A stretch of 41,257 bases of DNA from Ochromonas danica (lineage: Eukaryota; Sar; Chrysophyceae; Chromulinales; Chromulinaceae), in assembly GCA_015146655.1 (NCBI GenBank), contig VKHL01000209.1, positions 1 through 41,257 of the forward strand. Direction: 5' to 3'. Below, piece after piece: positions 1-11,000 of the stretch. How positions within the stretch are numbered: position 1 is the stretch's first letter; each line of letters starts with the position of its first letter. The notes under the pieces are model-generated. The model made no database searches and was not told where the DNA came from. It saw only the letters and a program-made list of their open reading frames with translations. A program made the translations under genes and the position numbers.

Positions 1-118
1 CCAATTTTATCGCCACCATTGTTGAAGCGATGAATCTACCCTCACCAGTTCAAGTGGCATATCCATATGTTTCGTCTGTTTCTATTCGGGGTCGTCGTGT
101 CAATATCCAGTACGTGGA

Positions 119-694
119 ATGCTTAAAAAATCATCGAGCTTTGTTTATAAGGTAGAGGTGGTAGCTGATGATGAATTCAAAGCCATGCTTCCTCAACTTT
201 TGACGGTGAAATATGTTGCTCATGGTTACGGTACCAATGCACACGAAGCCCTATGCAAGGCAAGCCCTCAGCGTTTGGTTCGAGTGTGTCCACGACTTTA
301 TAGCGTACAGCCTATCAGTGGAAACTATCATCAAGTGGTTATGGATTTCATTGCATATCCACTGGGCCCACTCTATGTGATGAAATTGACAAGAGACCAG
401 AAGGAGGGTATTTTGGACGATTTGACTCAAGCCGTCGACCTGCTTCACAGGCTGGGATTTGTCCATGGAGACCTTCGGGAACCGAACATTTTATTGACGA
501 ACACTGAGCATGGGATACACGTGTGGTTGATTGACTTTGACTTTGCTGGGCCCATAGGAGAGGCACGTTACCCGATGGACTTGGACCTCGACAATTTCCC
601 CTGGTTAGAGGAGAGTGACCTCGGTAATTTGATTACGGTTGATCATGATATGGCTGCATTGAAGTACTATGCTAAAGATGTGTTGTGCTTGTAG
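119..694 (+). CDS. Protein-kinase-like C-terminal fragment (fungal/Crinkler-type kinase fold), 5' incomplete
   Basis: The translation has the core landmarks of a divergent protein kinase: a VKYV strand with the candidate ATP-anchoring Lys, a VVMDF hinge-like strand, the catalytic loop FVHGDLREPNILL (His-Gly-Asp in place of His-Arg-Asp), and IDFDFAG in place of DFG. This set resembles the small kinase-like domains common in fungi and at the C-termini of some Crinkler proteins; that assignment rests on motifs only. The 5' part lies outside the window. Upstream, bases 3-152 are open in another frame and read like protein (for example PSPVQVAYPYVSSVSIRG). The two frames meet at about 119-152 with no room for an intron of the size used here, so the gene probably carries a frameshift and may be a pseudogene, unless the base sequence is wrong there. 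Stop at 692-694. Substrate unknown. Confidence 0.55.
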   Translation: MLKKSSSFVYKVEVVADDEFKAMLPQLLTVKYVAHGYGTNAHEALCKASPQRLVRVCPRLYSVQPISGNYHQVVMDFIAYPLGPLYVMKLTRDQKEGILDDLTQAVDLLHRLGFVHGDLREPNILLTNTEHGIHVWLIDFDFAGPIGEARYPMDLDLDNFPWLEESDLGNLITVDHDMAALKYYAKDVLCL

Positions 695-1166
695 TTGAAT
701 GTACTTTTATCCATCTCGGGTAACCAACTAGTCTAATTACATCTCTTTTCCATAGACATGAAATGTGATAATACATCAATTACTAATTTATCAACTACTG
801 CATTAACAAGTAGTTCATGAACAAACACCACTCTGTAAGGTTTACAAGACTGAGTGAGAAGACAATGACATCATCATCACTGTTGTCATCATTGTTAATA
901 TCATTATTATCATTATCATCATCATCATCATCTAGTTAGTCAGTTAGTAGATTGTATCCAAACAAATCTAAATCATCATAGACTAGATAGATAGGATGAT
1001 TAACAAATACCCAATAGACAGTTAGTCTACTACTACCACTACTACTACAACGACTTCTCATTAACTCATCTTGATTATCAATACTGCAGATGATTATACA
1101 ATACAATTCAGAACTAATCAACCAATCATCATCATCATCATTAACATTAACGTTAACATTAACAGT
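695..1166. other. Intergenic, microsatellite-rich
   Basis: This stretch lies between the stop of the kinase-like fragment and the stop of the minus-strand arrestin gene, so it should hold two convergent 3' ends. It contains imperfect ATC/TCA triplet runs at about 860-935 and 1125-1160. The short ORFs here are made of these repeats. I see no gene. Confidence 0.6.
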
Positions 1167-4100
1167 CTATTCCCACATGTAATAGGTAGGTTGATGAGTG
1201 AGTTGCGTCTCATCCAAAATACCATTATCTTCTTCAGCATCACGAATGACTCGTTTAGCATGACTAGGTACCATCTTGACTCTCTTCGCTCGTGTGCTAG
1301 TAAAAGACAAGCGAGTATCATCACCATCATTGAGAGAGACACGCATCAACTTGATCGTATTGTCTGTCTCACTCTCTTTCGTTGATGAACTCTCCACAAT
1401 GTTACTTCCTTTATTCTTAATAGTAATGACTGGAGACTCTCCTCCAGGTGGTCCAATTTCATCACTGGTTGATCCAACTACACCAGGTTTGGACTGCTGC
1501 TGTTGTAGTTGTTGTTCTTGTTGTTGTCTTGTACGTTCTTCTGCTAACAAAGCAGCATAATTCACTCCTCCTCGACTAGTCTCTTCAATACGTGTTGAAG
1601 ATAGACGAGTCTTACCCAAATAGTCAATAACAATACGATCTACAGAGTTAACAATAACAGGTAAAACACATTTCTCTGTCGAAGTAAAGAGACCACCCAT
1701 ACGTGCATCATGTACTTCTACTACGAACTCATAAGACCATGTGAAAGCATCAAAAGCACGTTCACGTTGTGCAATAGAATCATAATCTGCTACTTTCTTC
1801 ATCCAAGGATTATCTGCATGACTCTCACCTAAGAAAGTGGGAGGTAACGCTGGAATTAAGATTTCAATCACTTCATTCATTTCATACGGAGATGATGACG
1901 ATGAGGAAGATGATGATGATTTCTTTCGATTGCGAATCTCTTTACTATGAATCAATGATCTTTCAATCGACTGTAAACCACTACGTAATGAATAACATCG
2001 TATCTGATAGAATTGTACAATAATAGCTTTCCATAGACGATGACGTTGAGCATGTCCAATCACTCGAATACGTGCCATTTGTCCTGGTGCATAGGTACGC
2101 TTTTCTGTTGAGATGACAAGAGAAGCAGAAGCAGCTGATTGACTTTGTTGACCTTGTCCAGGACCAACTGATTGAGAACGACGAACAGCAGCAGTATGTC
2201 TAGCACTATTTCCTTGTCCATTTTCACCCCGTTGTTGTTGTTTGGTTCCACTTTTGCTAAAGAGAGATGAAAGGAATGACTTCTTTTGTTGTATCATAAG
2301 AGTATTACTTTCACTACTTGGAATGAAATAATGATGTAAAACAGTAAAGAATCGACGACAAGATGGGAAGAATGCTACATCTTCAGGTTCCTCTGCAATA
2401 TCTAATTCATTATAATTCATTTTCGCGACAATTTGATTGATAATCTGACTTTCTTCACCTTCAATCACTGCATAGATACTATAAGCAATGAAAGCATCCG
2501 TGTAGAGATCCATATGAGAAGATGGTAAATCATTAGCAAGTTGGAAGCTAAAGGGAATAGCATGGAATGAATCAGGTTGTAACTCAATCTCTAAACTCTT
2601 GGGACTAGGTAAAGGTTGATCAAAAGGCAAGCCATTAAAGGCATGAATAGCTAATAGCGGGTAGGCCTGGACATCGATCAATCAGTCAGTCAGTCAGTCA
2701 GTCAGTCAGTCAGTCAGTTATTATGCATGAGTTAGTTATGTACAGCATGTGTATGCTATTGTTAGGAGGGAAGGGTACCTGGATATAGATGTTAGACTTG
2801 TCATTCAAGCCCATAGCAGCAAGATTAGATAATTTAATCATAGTTAAGCAATATCCTAGAAGTTCATCTTCTTCATCTTTACCATCCAGATCACGATGAA
2901 TCATACTATAACAACACAGTATACAATACACAGTATATACACAGTATACAACATACAGTACATAACATAGACAAGGCAGTGTTAATGAGCATCAAACAGT
3001 CAGTTAGTTAGTTAACGGGTTAGTTGATGGGTTACCTTTGATCACGATCTAATCGAAAAGTTAATGCTGTTCTTTCTATTCTTCGACCATTAAGATAAAG
3101 CATTACCTTTACCATATCCTTTTCTAATGAATCAGCAATACGAATAGCTGTCTCAGCTACTACTTCATCTTCTCTTAACCAACTATACTTCATAATACGA
3201 ATAATAATATAGTCTGTAGGAGATGGTAGACCCATGTATAAGGTACCATCATCAGGTGCCCAAGGTGGACCAAAGAAGAGATGTTGGCCTACACAAGGAT
3301 GTACAACTGTCTCATGGATATTCCCCATAATAGTTCTCTTGGAATTACAATAAGAATGAGATCGAGATCCTGTATAAACTTCTTCATTCTTTGACATAAT
3401 CTCCATACTACCATATCCTGTACCTTGTAGATGAATACGAATACCTTGACATCGTGTAGCACGTGTAGAAGAAGTACGAAGTACAAGAAACCCCTAAAGA
3501 CAATAACAAACATTTGATTAGAGAAGATGACAATAACAGGCACTAAGGTATGTAGTATATCTCATAGTACAACATTACCTTGATAACATCTCCTGTGAAG
3601 TAAATGTCCTTTTCTAGGATTAACTCGAAGAGTTTTGGTGTGGGTACAGAGTCATTACTACTACTACTACCTTGTGCCTTCTTCTCATCAGCTTTGACTA
3701 TGTCAGTAGTAGGACTAGTCGTTTTCTTCTTCTCTTCCTCTATTGACTTCTTCTCTTCATCAATGATAAGACGTTGAGCAAGGTCATATGTTGGAGAAGT
3801 TTCTTGAAACTTCTTGAGAAGACTTTCCTTTTCAATACGATGTAAGGAATTAAAAGCAAGGTTACGTATACCATCATCACGACCATTAGGATTAGCCCAA
3901 GTCATTAAGACAGGTAGGTCTTGGATAGAGACTTGTGAGGAGTTATTATCTCCTCCTCGACCTCCACCATCTTGTCGATTGTAGAGTCTAATCATATTGC
4001 TACCACTACTGTTATTATTACCATTGTTATTGTTATTGTTACCATTGTTGTTATTATTGTTGTAGTTGTTCATCATGTGAGAGGAAGAAGACACTCTCTT

Positions 4101-4172
4101 GGAGACTTGGATAAGATCTGTTAAACTGTCATGAATATCTTTCGTCGAGCTAGTATGAGTTAATGCGACCAT
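1167..4172 (-). CDS. Arrestin-domain protein with nested C2-like segments (paralogue A)
   Basis: Spliced minus-strand gene. Exons by GT-AG sites and frame: 3579-4172, 3036-3493, 2779-2905 and 1167-2666; 892 residues if the Met at 4172 is the start. The frame stays open upstream to 4353, where TTTTCACCAG looks like a splice acceptor, so an earlier exon is possible. After a low-complexity Asn/Ser N-terminus (about 1-185), the first arrestin strand LFELILEKDIYFTGDVIK runs across an intron into GFLVLRTSSTR and GIRIHLQGTGYG. C2-like segments follow (YIIIRIMKYSWLREDEVVAE near residue 290; LTMIKLSNLAAMGLN near 370). Then the arrestin N domain resumes (IPFSFQLANDLPSS), followed by the arrestin C domain from TEKRTYAPGQMARIRV. 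Arrestin-fold proteins act as cytosolic adaptors for receptor or transporter trafficking; the cargo here is unknown. The expected C2 calcium-binding acidic residues are missing. The tail KMVPSHAKRVIRDAEED is shared with paralogue B. Confidence 0.8.
2683..2718. repeat. (CAGT)9 microsatellite
   Basis: Nine perfect CAGT units (36 nt) lie in the intron 2667-2778 of arrestin gene A, just upstream, on the minus strand, of the acceptor at 2667. Its length could alter the polypyrimidine/acceptor spacing. Confidence 0.95.
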
Positions 4173-4313
4173 TTTCTCTTCTCGTTGAGATGGAAGATGA
4201 CTATGAAGATCGTCACTATTATTGTTATGGTGATTATGATGAGGATGTTGTTGTTCTTGTTGTTGATGATGATGATGACTCTCACTGACAAGAGGAGGAC
4301 TTGTTGTTGTTTC

Positions 4314-4344
<31 letters not shown>

Positions 4345-5216
4345 ATTGACTCCCTGGTGAAAACAGAAATGAATCAATAATAAAGAAAAGAGAGATTAAG
4401 AGATTAAGATAACAATAATAATATTTATTTTCTATAGAAGAATGGTAAACGTTTTTGATTACATTTGTGGAAGATCTCGTCGTGGTCGTCGTGGTCAAGA
4501 AGGGCGGGCAGCGGGCGAAGCAGTGGTCTGAGGCAGGAGAGATGAGAGATCAGATCTTGGTCACTCGTGGTGATGAGAAGAAGGTTCTCTGCTCTGTCAG
4601 ACCGTGTCAAAAGAGACTGGAAGAGTGGGAAGAAGAAGGCAGAGGAACAACTTCTGATGTCAAAGCAAAAGAAACTGGACTAGACCATCAAAATCTGACA
4701 TCAACAACAACAATCAACAAACACAATCTGCAACAGCGCCACACACGCTTATTCAATCGAGAAGTACACTTATTGAAGTTATAACTTACAATTTCGAATC
4801 TCTGGCATGGGTATGCCGAAATTTTGGCCGTTTGGCAGGAATTCAACGGAACTACTACTTTAATTTACATGACTTCTTCATGCGGTTTGAAAGACTTGTA
4901 AACCCTCTTTTTCTTCTTTCTAACTACTGGAATGAACAAATGCAAGATCACCACAATACCGAATATAGATGGAGGGACATTAGATTTGATAGTTATCGGA
5001 AACCAGCAGGGGATCGCTTAGCCACCATAAACTAGTGCTTACTTATGAACAAAAAGTCCCTGAGAGTGTGATGAACTCAGCTCACACAACTTCTATATTA
5101 CAACATAAACACAGCAGTCATCACAAACTACTAACTATTATAAAGATAACTGTTCGTATTCGAATCAAGCACTCCTCCCCTCTTTGCAAACCATAGCCAC
5201 ATCTCTAACCTTAGTC
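4173..5216. other. 5' flank of arrestin A and 3' flank of arrestin B, with (GTT)10
   Basis: 4173-4353 continues the open frame of arrestin gene A as His/Gln/Thr-rich sequence, including a perfect (GTT)10 run at 4315-4344 that would be poly-Thr on the minus strand. A likely splice acceptor lies at 4354, so a 5' exon may sit further upstream, but I could not place it. 4400-5216 has no convincing gene. A 67-residue plus-strand ORF at 4832-5035 has no recognisable motif. Confidence 0.5.
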
Positions 5217-7695
5217 CTAACCTGATTTGAAATACAGGGGACAATACATCAATTCCAACTCGCTCTCAACAGTGAAATCTTCTTCTGGATCACGAATAAC
5301 TTTCTTTGTGTTGCTGGGCACCATTTGCAAGCCTTGGAAAGCTGGATTGATTTCAGGAGCATGGAAATACTCGCTATCATCGCCTCCTTCAACAGCAACA
5401 CTCCCTTCTCTCGTAGAGATTGGCAGACCAAGAGATCGAGAAAGCTCGGCTATGCCAGCCAATCGATCACTACTCTCATTCACTAGTGAGGTGGGTCGAA
5501 CTTCCCCATCACGTTCACTTAACTCTGCAATGCCAATTACTTGCCCAAACTCGTACCTATCGCTTGGTTGGAAAGGAGTGTAGGGTGTGTTGACAGGAAG
5601 AACTGTGGATATTGTCATCGGACTAGCAGGAATTGCATACCCTTCCATTGGGTGGCCTGGGCTATGAGGAATAACGTCCGACGACGGCAGAACCACAGGT
5701 CTACTGTGTTGACCAGCTAATCTATCACTACTTAATAAGGCCGCATGAGGAACAGGAGGAAGAGACCTAATCAAAGGTGGTAAAGCAGTAAGGGTAGTTG
5801 ACGAACCAAATGCTGAAAAGATATCACCACCTCGTTGCATATAATCATACACTGCTTTAGGCACTGTCGTCACTGACAATGGTATCATATAACTAAAGCG
5901 ACGTGTTCCTTCACAATCCAACAAGCCAGGCACCCTCACTATTAACTCCACACACAGCTCATAACCCCACACGATGGGATCAAATGTCTTCCTTGACCAT
6001 ACTCCTCCATAGCGAGACACCTCGCCCAGCCATGTACTGTCTCGACCCAACCCTCCTGCATAGCTCGGAGGAACCACTGGAACCTGACTCACTATCTCTT
6101 GAACCAACATACCAGAACCCATTCCTCCCCCTGAGCCGTTGTTGAACACCACCGCTGGCATCTGCAGAGGTCGACGATACGTAAACGTCCTGCCATCCGC
6201 CCAACAACTCACCACCTGCTGAAATGTCACCGACAAAGACCGCCAATGCACAGACAGCTCTTGCCACTCCGATGAGATCTCCACCCGCAAACACACCTGC
6301 TCTCCAGGAGCATATGCTGATCGAGGTAACGACAGCTTCGTCGCCAGTCGACCTAAAGGACCCAAACACACCAAAGGACAGCACAACACATGCTGGTAGA
6401 ACTCCACATGCCGATCCACCTGCTCTCGAGGAGTCACATATAATCCTGGGGCCTGGTGCTGCATCACTGTGAAGAACCGTCTCGTGGAGGGATCTGCCTT
6501 CCAAGCGATGTCGATATAGGCATACACACTATAGGCGATGTAGTCATCTCCCGAAAGACTCACCATTGACGATGGCAGATCTCGTGGCAGCTGGAAGGAG
6601 AAAGGAATGGAGAAGTGGCCTGCTGGCAGTTCGATCTCATTCACAGGCTCAGGCAGCGCCTTGCTCGTCGACACCATCTCTCCTACTGGCACTGCATAGG
6701 CCTGATCATCAACACCCCACCATCATGCAAACCAAAGCAGCAACCACATCCCATTACACACAGAGAGGGACAGAATTAGCATTCATCATCATATGACATC
6801 ATAGGAGAAGCTATAAGAGAGAAGAGCGATATGAACTACCCTACCTGAACATAGACATCATTCTTGCTGAACCAATCTGCACTCCGCAGATTCAACGCCT
6901 TCTGAAGTTGGATGCGCAATCCCCGCAGCGGCTGCCCATGGACATCTCGAGGCTGAAGGCTGACCTCAACATCATCAATATCATCATCATCGTTAGCAGA
7001 CCAATCAACACATAGAGACAGCCTAGCATGGCATGACAAGGTATGGCATGGTAGTAGTTAGTTACCTGTCATCATAGTCCAGACGGAAGACCAGCGAGCT
7101 CTGCAGCTGTTGGCCTTTGCGGAACAAGCGCAGCTCCACACTCTCCTTGCCCACATGGTCTGCCACCCTCACCAACACCTCCCCCAACAAGTCATCCTTC
7201 TTGCACCAATCGTAGTCCATCACGCGAAGAATGACATGGTCACTTCCAGGGGGTAACCCCATGGACAGCAGCCCTTCGTCTGGAGCCCAAGGAGGGCCAA
7301 AGATCGCATTGCTGCCTGCATCTCGAATCACTGCTGTCTTATGCACATTGCCAAAGACAGTTCTCTTGCAATTGCTATAGAACTGTTTATGACTATGACT
7401 TTGACGATTATCACCTGATCCAGTTTCAAAATAACACGATCCTTTGCCTTGGAGATGAATACGAACACCTCGACATTTGATTGGTATCGAGCATAGTATA
7501 TCAATCTGGCCCTATAGATGTGTAAAGACAGTATGACATCATTGAGTCTAGGAGAGTGTGTGGAAGGTTTTGACTCACTTTGATTGTCTCACCCGGAAAA
7601 TACAAATCACGTTCTAATGAAATTTGAAATCTTTGTGGTTTACTTGCTTGTAATAGATTATCTCCAAATAGATTTCCTAATGGCCAAACTCTCAT
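5217..7695 (-). CDS. Arrestin-domain protein with nested C2-like segments (paralogue B)
   Basis: Tandem paralogue of the preceding gene with introns at equivalent places. Exons: 7579-7695, 7066-7511, 6845-7022 and 5217-6701; 741 residues. One intron (7023-7065) is only 43 nt. The start at 7695 leaves a short leader before the first arrestin strand RFQISLERDLYFPGETIK. Then come GVRIHLQGKG and a C2-like stretch with KTAVIRDAGSN (near 96) and VILRVMDYDWCKKDDLLGEV (near 131-150). A second C2-like stretch, LQKALNLRSADWFSKNDVYV, follows near 228-246, and the arrestin N domain resumes (FSIPFSFQLPRDLPSS). The ARRDC-like CCPLVCLGPL and RSAYAPGEQV open the arrestin C domain near 350-370. Unlike paralogue A, this copy keeps the Asp residues typical of calcium-binding C2 loops. 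It probably acts as a cytosolic trafficking adaptor, perhaps recruited to membranes by calcium (inference). The disordered tail ends with KMVPS-like and VIRDPEED motifs. Confidence 0.82.
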
Positions 7696-8013
7696 TGCAT
7701 CTTGAGAGAGAGACTTCTTTTACATCATTTAGATTAGACCTGGACTAGTCAATCTAACGCCATGCCAGCAACAGAAGAAGCGTGAGTTCTTATTAAGTTA
7801 ACAGTCACAGCAGAGAGCAAAAACACAGTGAAACAACGCGTTGTTTAATGACCGTTTCGTCAGCATTTATGAAAATCCACAAAATGGAAACGAATCAAAA
7901 TAATAATAACAACCAGAAAATAACCTTTACTATTACAATCATACGATTTCCCTTTTTTCTTTTTCTTTCTCTCTCTATCTCTTATTACCTATTATTAATT
8001 AAGTCAAGTCAAG
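7696..8013. other. Divergent promoter region between arrestin B and the IQ/zinc-finger gene
   Basis: A 318-nt divergent intergenic region. It contains pyrimidine-rich runs (TTTTTCTTTCTCTCTC near 7955-7977) just before the start at 8014. I see no ORF of note and no recognisable regulatory motif. Confidence 0.5.
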
Positions 8014-11000
8014 ATGAAGAAGTTAGAACGTATGCGTGAAGAGAAAAAACGACAAGAAGGAGAAGATCGACAACGTGTCGTACAGTCATTAGATTTAGCT
8101 GGACAAGGCTATGTTGACTATGAACTACCCCCTGACTATGTCAGTGAGAAAGATGTTGAAAGGTCAACATGGCATACTATCAAGTCTTTTATTCCATTTT
8201 CTAATGAATATTATGAATCCATGGCAGCTGAAGAAGAAATGGATAATTTGAAGAAAATTCGTATTGAACGTGTACGTGCTGAAGATCTCTTAGTTATGAC
8301 AAAGATGGGTAAACATGACGATGCCTTAGACTCCATGATGGCAGAGACCAACTATGACTTCTTCTACTTCAATAAACTTAAAATGAAAATGGAATTAGAA
8401 GGAAAATTCCATTTCGAACCACCAAAAAACAATAATATCTTCCTAACCTTAGAGAAAGGACCAAATAAGAATCGTCTTCGAAAAGCTATTAATCAAGCCT
8501 ATTCTGCATTAGATCATCGTATGACAGATGAGTTATTGCGATTGTCAGCTTTTGCAGATGGTCGATATGAGCAAAAGAAATATGGTAGGTACCTCATACA
8601 GTACAGTACAGTTTTATGGTGATAGTTACTATCTATTCTTCTCTATTAGTATGACATGATTGTATGTAATTTGGATGGGTAATACGTCTGTATGGTATGG
8701 TATGGGTGTATTCCAGGTGATGTCTATTTCTTTATCTGTATGTTCTGCAATGGTTTATAGTGTTGTGTGTGATATACGTAGTATTGTTGTGTGAGTAGTA
8801 TGGTGTGGCTAGTAGTGTTGCTTTGTCCCAAGTGCAATGTCAGTGACAAAAACGACGAATGGTCAGAAAGACTGACATTTTGTGAAGTTAAAGTTGAAAT
8901 TTCCGTTGTTTCATTCTTCCGACCCTGTCATTGCACTTGAAAGTGGAAGTAGATGTTAGTAGTGTCTGCATGTCTGCATGTATCGATATGTGTGTTCACT
9001 CATACCAATACCACACTGTGCATAGTGTCTAGTCTATGTCTAATGTACTATTCTAACCTCATTGGATATGTGATACTATTCTCTGTGTTTGTGATAGGGA
9101 ATGATCAACCATGTATGTGGAGAGGGAAAACAAAATCTGGTGATGCATTACGATGTGATAATCCACGATTAGAACGTCCACAACGAGAGGTTAATACCAT
9201 GGCTAGTATGATGGGGATTCAAGCAATACCTCCTTCCTCTGCACAATCATCATCTACCAGAAAGAAGGCAAAGGAATACTTTGCCTATTGTTGCTATCAT
9301 GTTCCATTTTGTATTTCTATGAATCATGAAATAGGACAAAATGTCAAGATTCGTATTCCTAATGCACAAAGTCTTTGTGCAGAATGCTTTATGTTACAAT
9401 ATCGTAAACGACCTGCTAATCTCAAGGCAGAGACTGTACCAGGTGTTGTACCTGCTAATTTCACTATAGGTACGTTAACAGAGACTATTACTATTGAATG
9501 TTATTAAATAATGTGTTCTTGTGCTTTGAAATAGGATTGAAAGATATTAAAGAAGGTGATCGTATTACTAAATCAGCACAATTTCAATCAACATTACAAC
9601 GAGAATTAATGAAATATCTACGAAATCGTCATTTTGCAACACCTCGTAATGAACCATCAAAACCTATTCAAATGAGAGAATATATTCCTTTACCACCACC
9701 AGAATCGATGGTACAGAAAATGGGACGAATTGCAAATCAAGTAGCTTATAAACGGTTCGTTTCCCCCTTCCTCTCTCTCTCTCTCTCTCTTTCTCTTGTG
9801 TAGATATTGAAGACTGACTGTGTGTGTGTATGTCTGTGTGTGTCTGTCTGTGTGTGTGTCTGTGTCTGTGTCTGTGTCTGTGTCTGTATTTTCTGCTATG
9901 TCAATTGTGTTAACATGCCATAATGTGTTTTTTCGACTCTCTTAGACGGTATTTCTTATATGGTAAGAAAGCTGCTATAATCATACAATCTACTTATCGT
10001 ATGTATCGTGTACGTAATCTTCATATTCATTTAAAATATGAAAAAATGATTAATAAACGTTGGCAAGCAGCCATTATGATTCAAAGTATGATACGAAGAT
10101 TCTTTCAAAGTCGTTATATGCGATTATTACGTGATCTTTATCACCGTAATGCTATTACAATACAACGTATCTATCGTGGGTATCGTACACGATATCGTCT
10201 ATTAAAAGAAAGAAGTAGTCGTCGTATTCTAGCCTTTATGAAGAAGATCTATTTCTTTAAGTTTAAAGATGCAGTAATTATGATAATGCAATTACGATTA
10301 TTATTTATACGTCGTAATCAAATGGCAATTCGCATACAACGACTCTATCGTGGATATACAATACGTTGTGTTTATTTCCAAATGAGATTATGGAAGATTA
10401 TCTCAACAAGTTATGCTAAGAAGATACAACAATGGTATCGTTATCATTTACAAAATAGACATCAAATTGTTTTCATATCACCAGGAGAAGAGTTTATCTA
10501 TCAACAAATTACTAAACGTTTATATAACTATCTAACAATATTATATAATAATTATAAAACACGTCAAGAGAAGTTAATCTGTTATCAACAATCATCACAA
10601 ATTATACAACGTTTAATACGTGGATATCTTGCTAAGCGAGGTGTAAAGAAATTAGAAAATATACGATATTTCTTACAATCTTATCTTAAACCATCTTATG
10701 CTATAGGATTTTATCAACAATTATTAGTTAATCCTAGTATTGAACAATATATCTTTACAAAGTTTATACAACCACGTCAACGACAAATACAAGTTGATTA
10801 TAAGAAAACACATAAGTATTTTATACGTAAATTCCTTCCATCTAGTCATCTACAAGAAATGTCAGAAGTACATTATAAAATCTTTTATCAAGCATTAGTA
10901 GCTTATTATCAATCTATACAAGTACCATTAAGTCAAACAGAACTACATGCTATAATGAAAAGATTTCGTAATCCTTTATCAACGACAATCTATATAGAAT

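Noticed and set aside
4832-5035. 67-codon plus-strand ORF between the arrestin genes.
   Set aside because: No motif, no conserved pattern and no splice context; its length is within chance for this composition.
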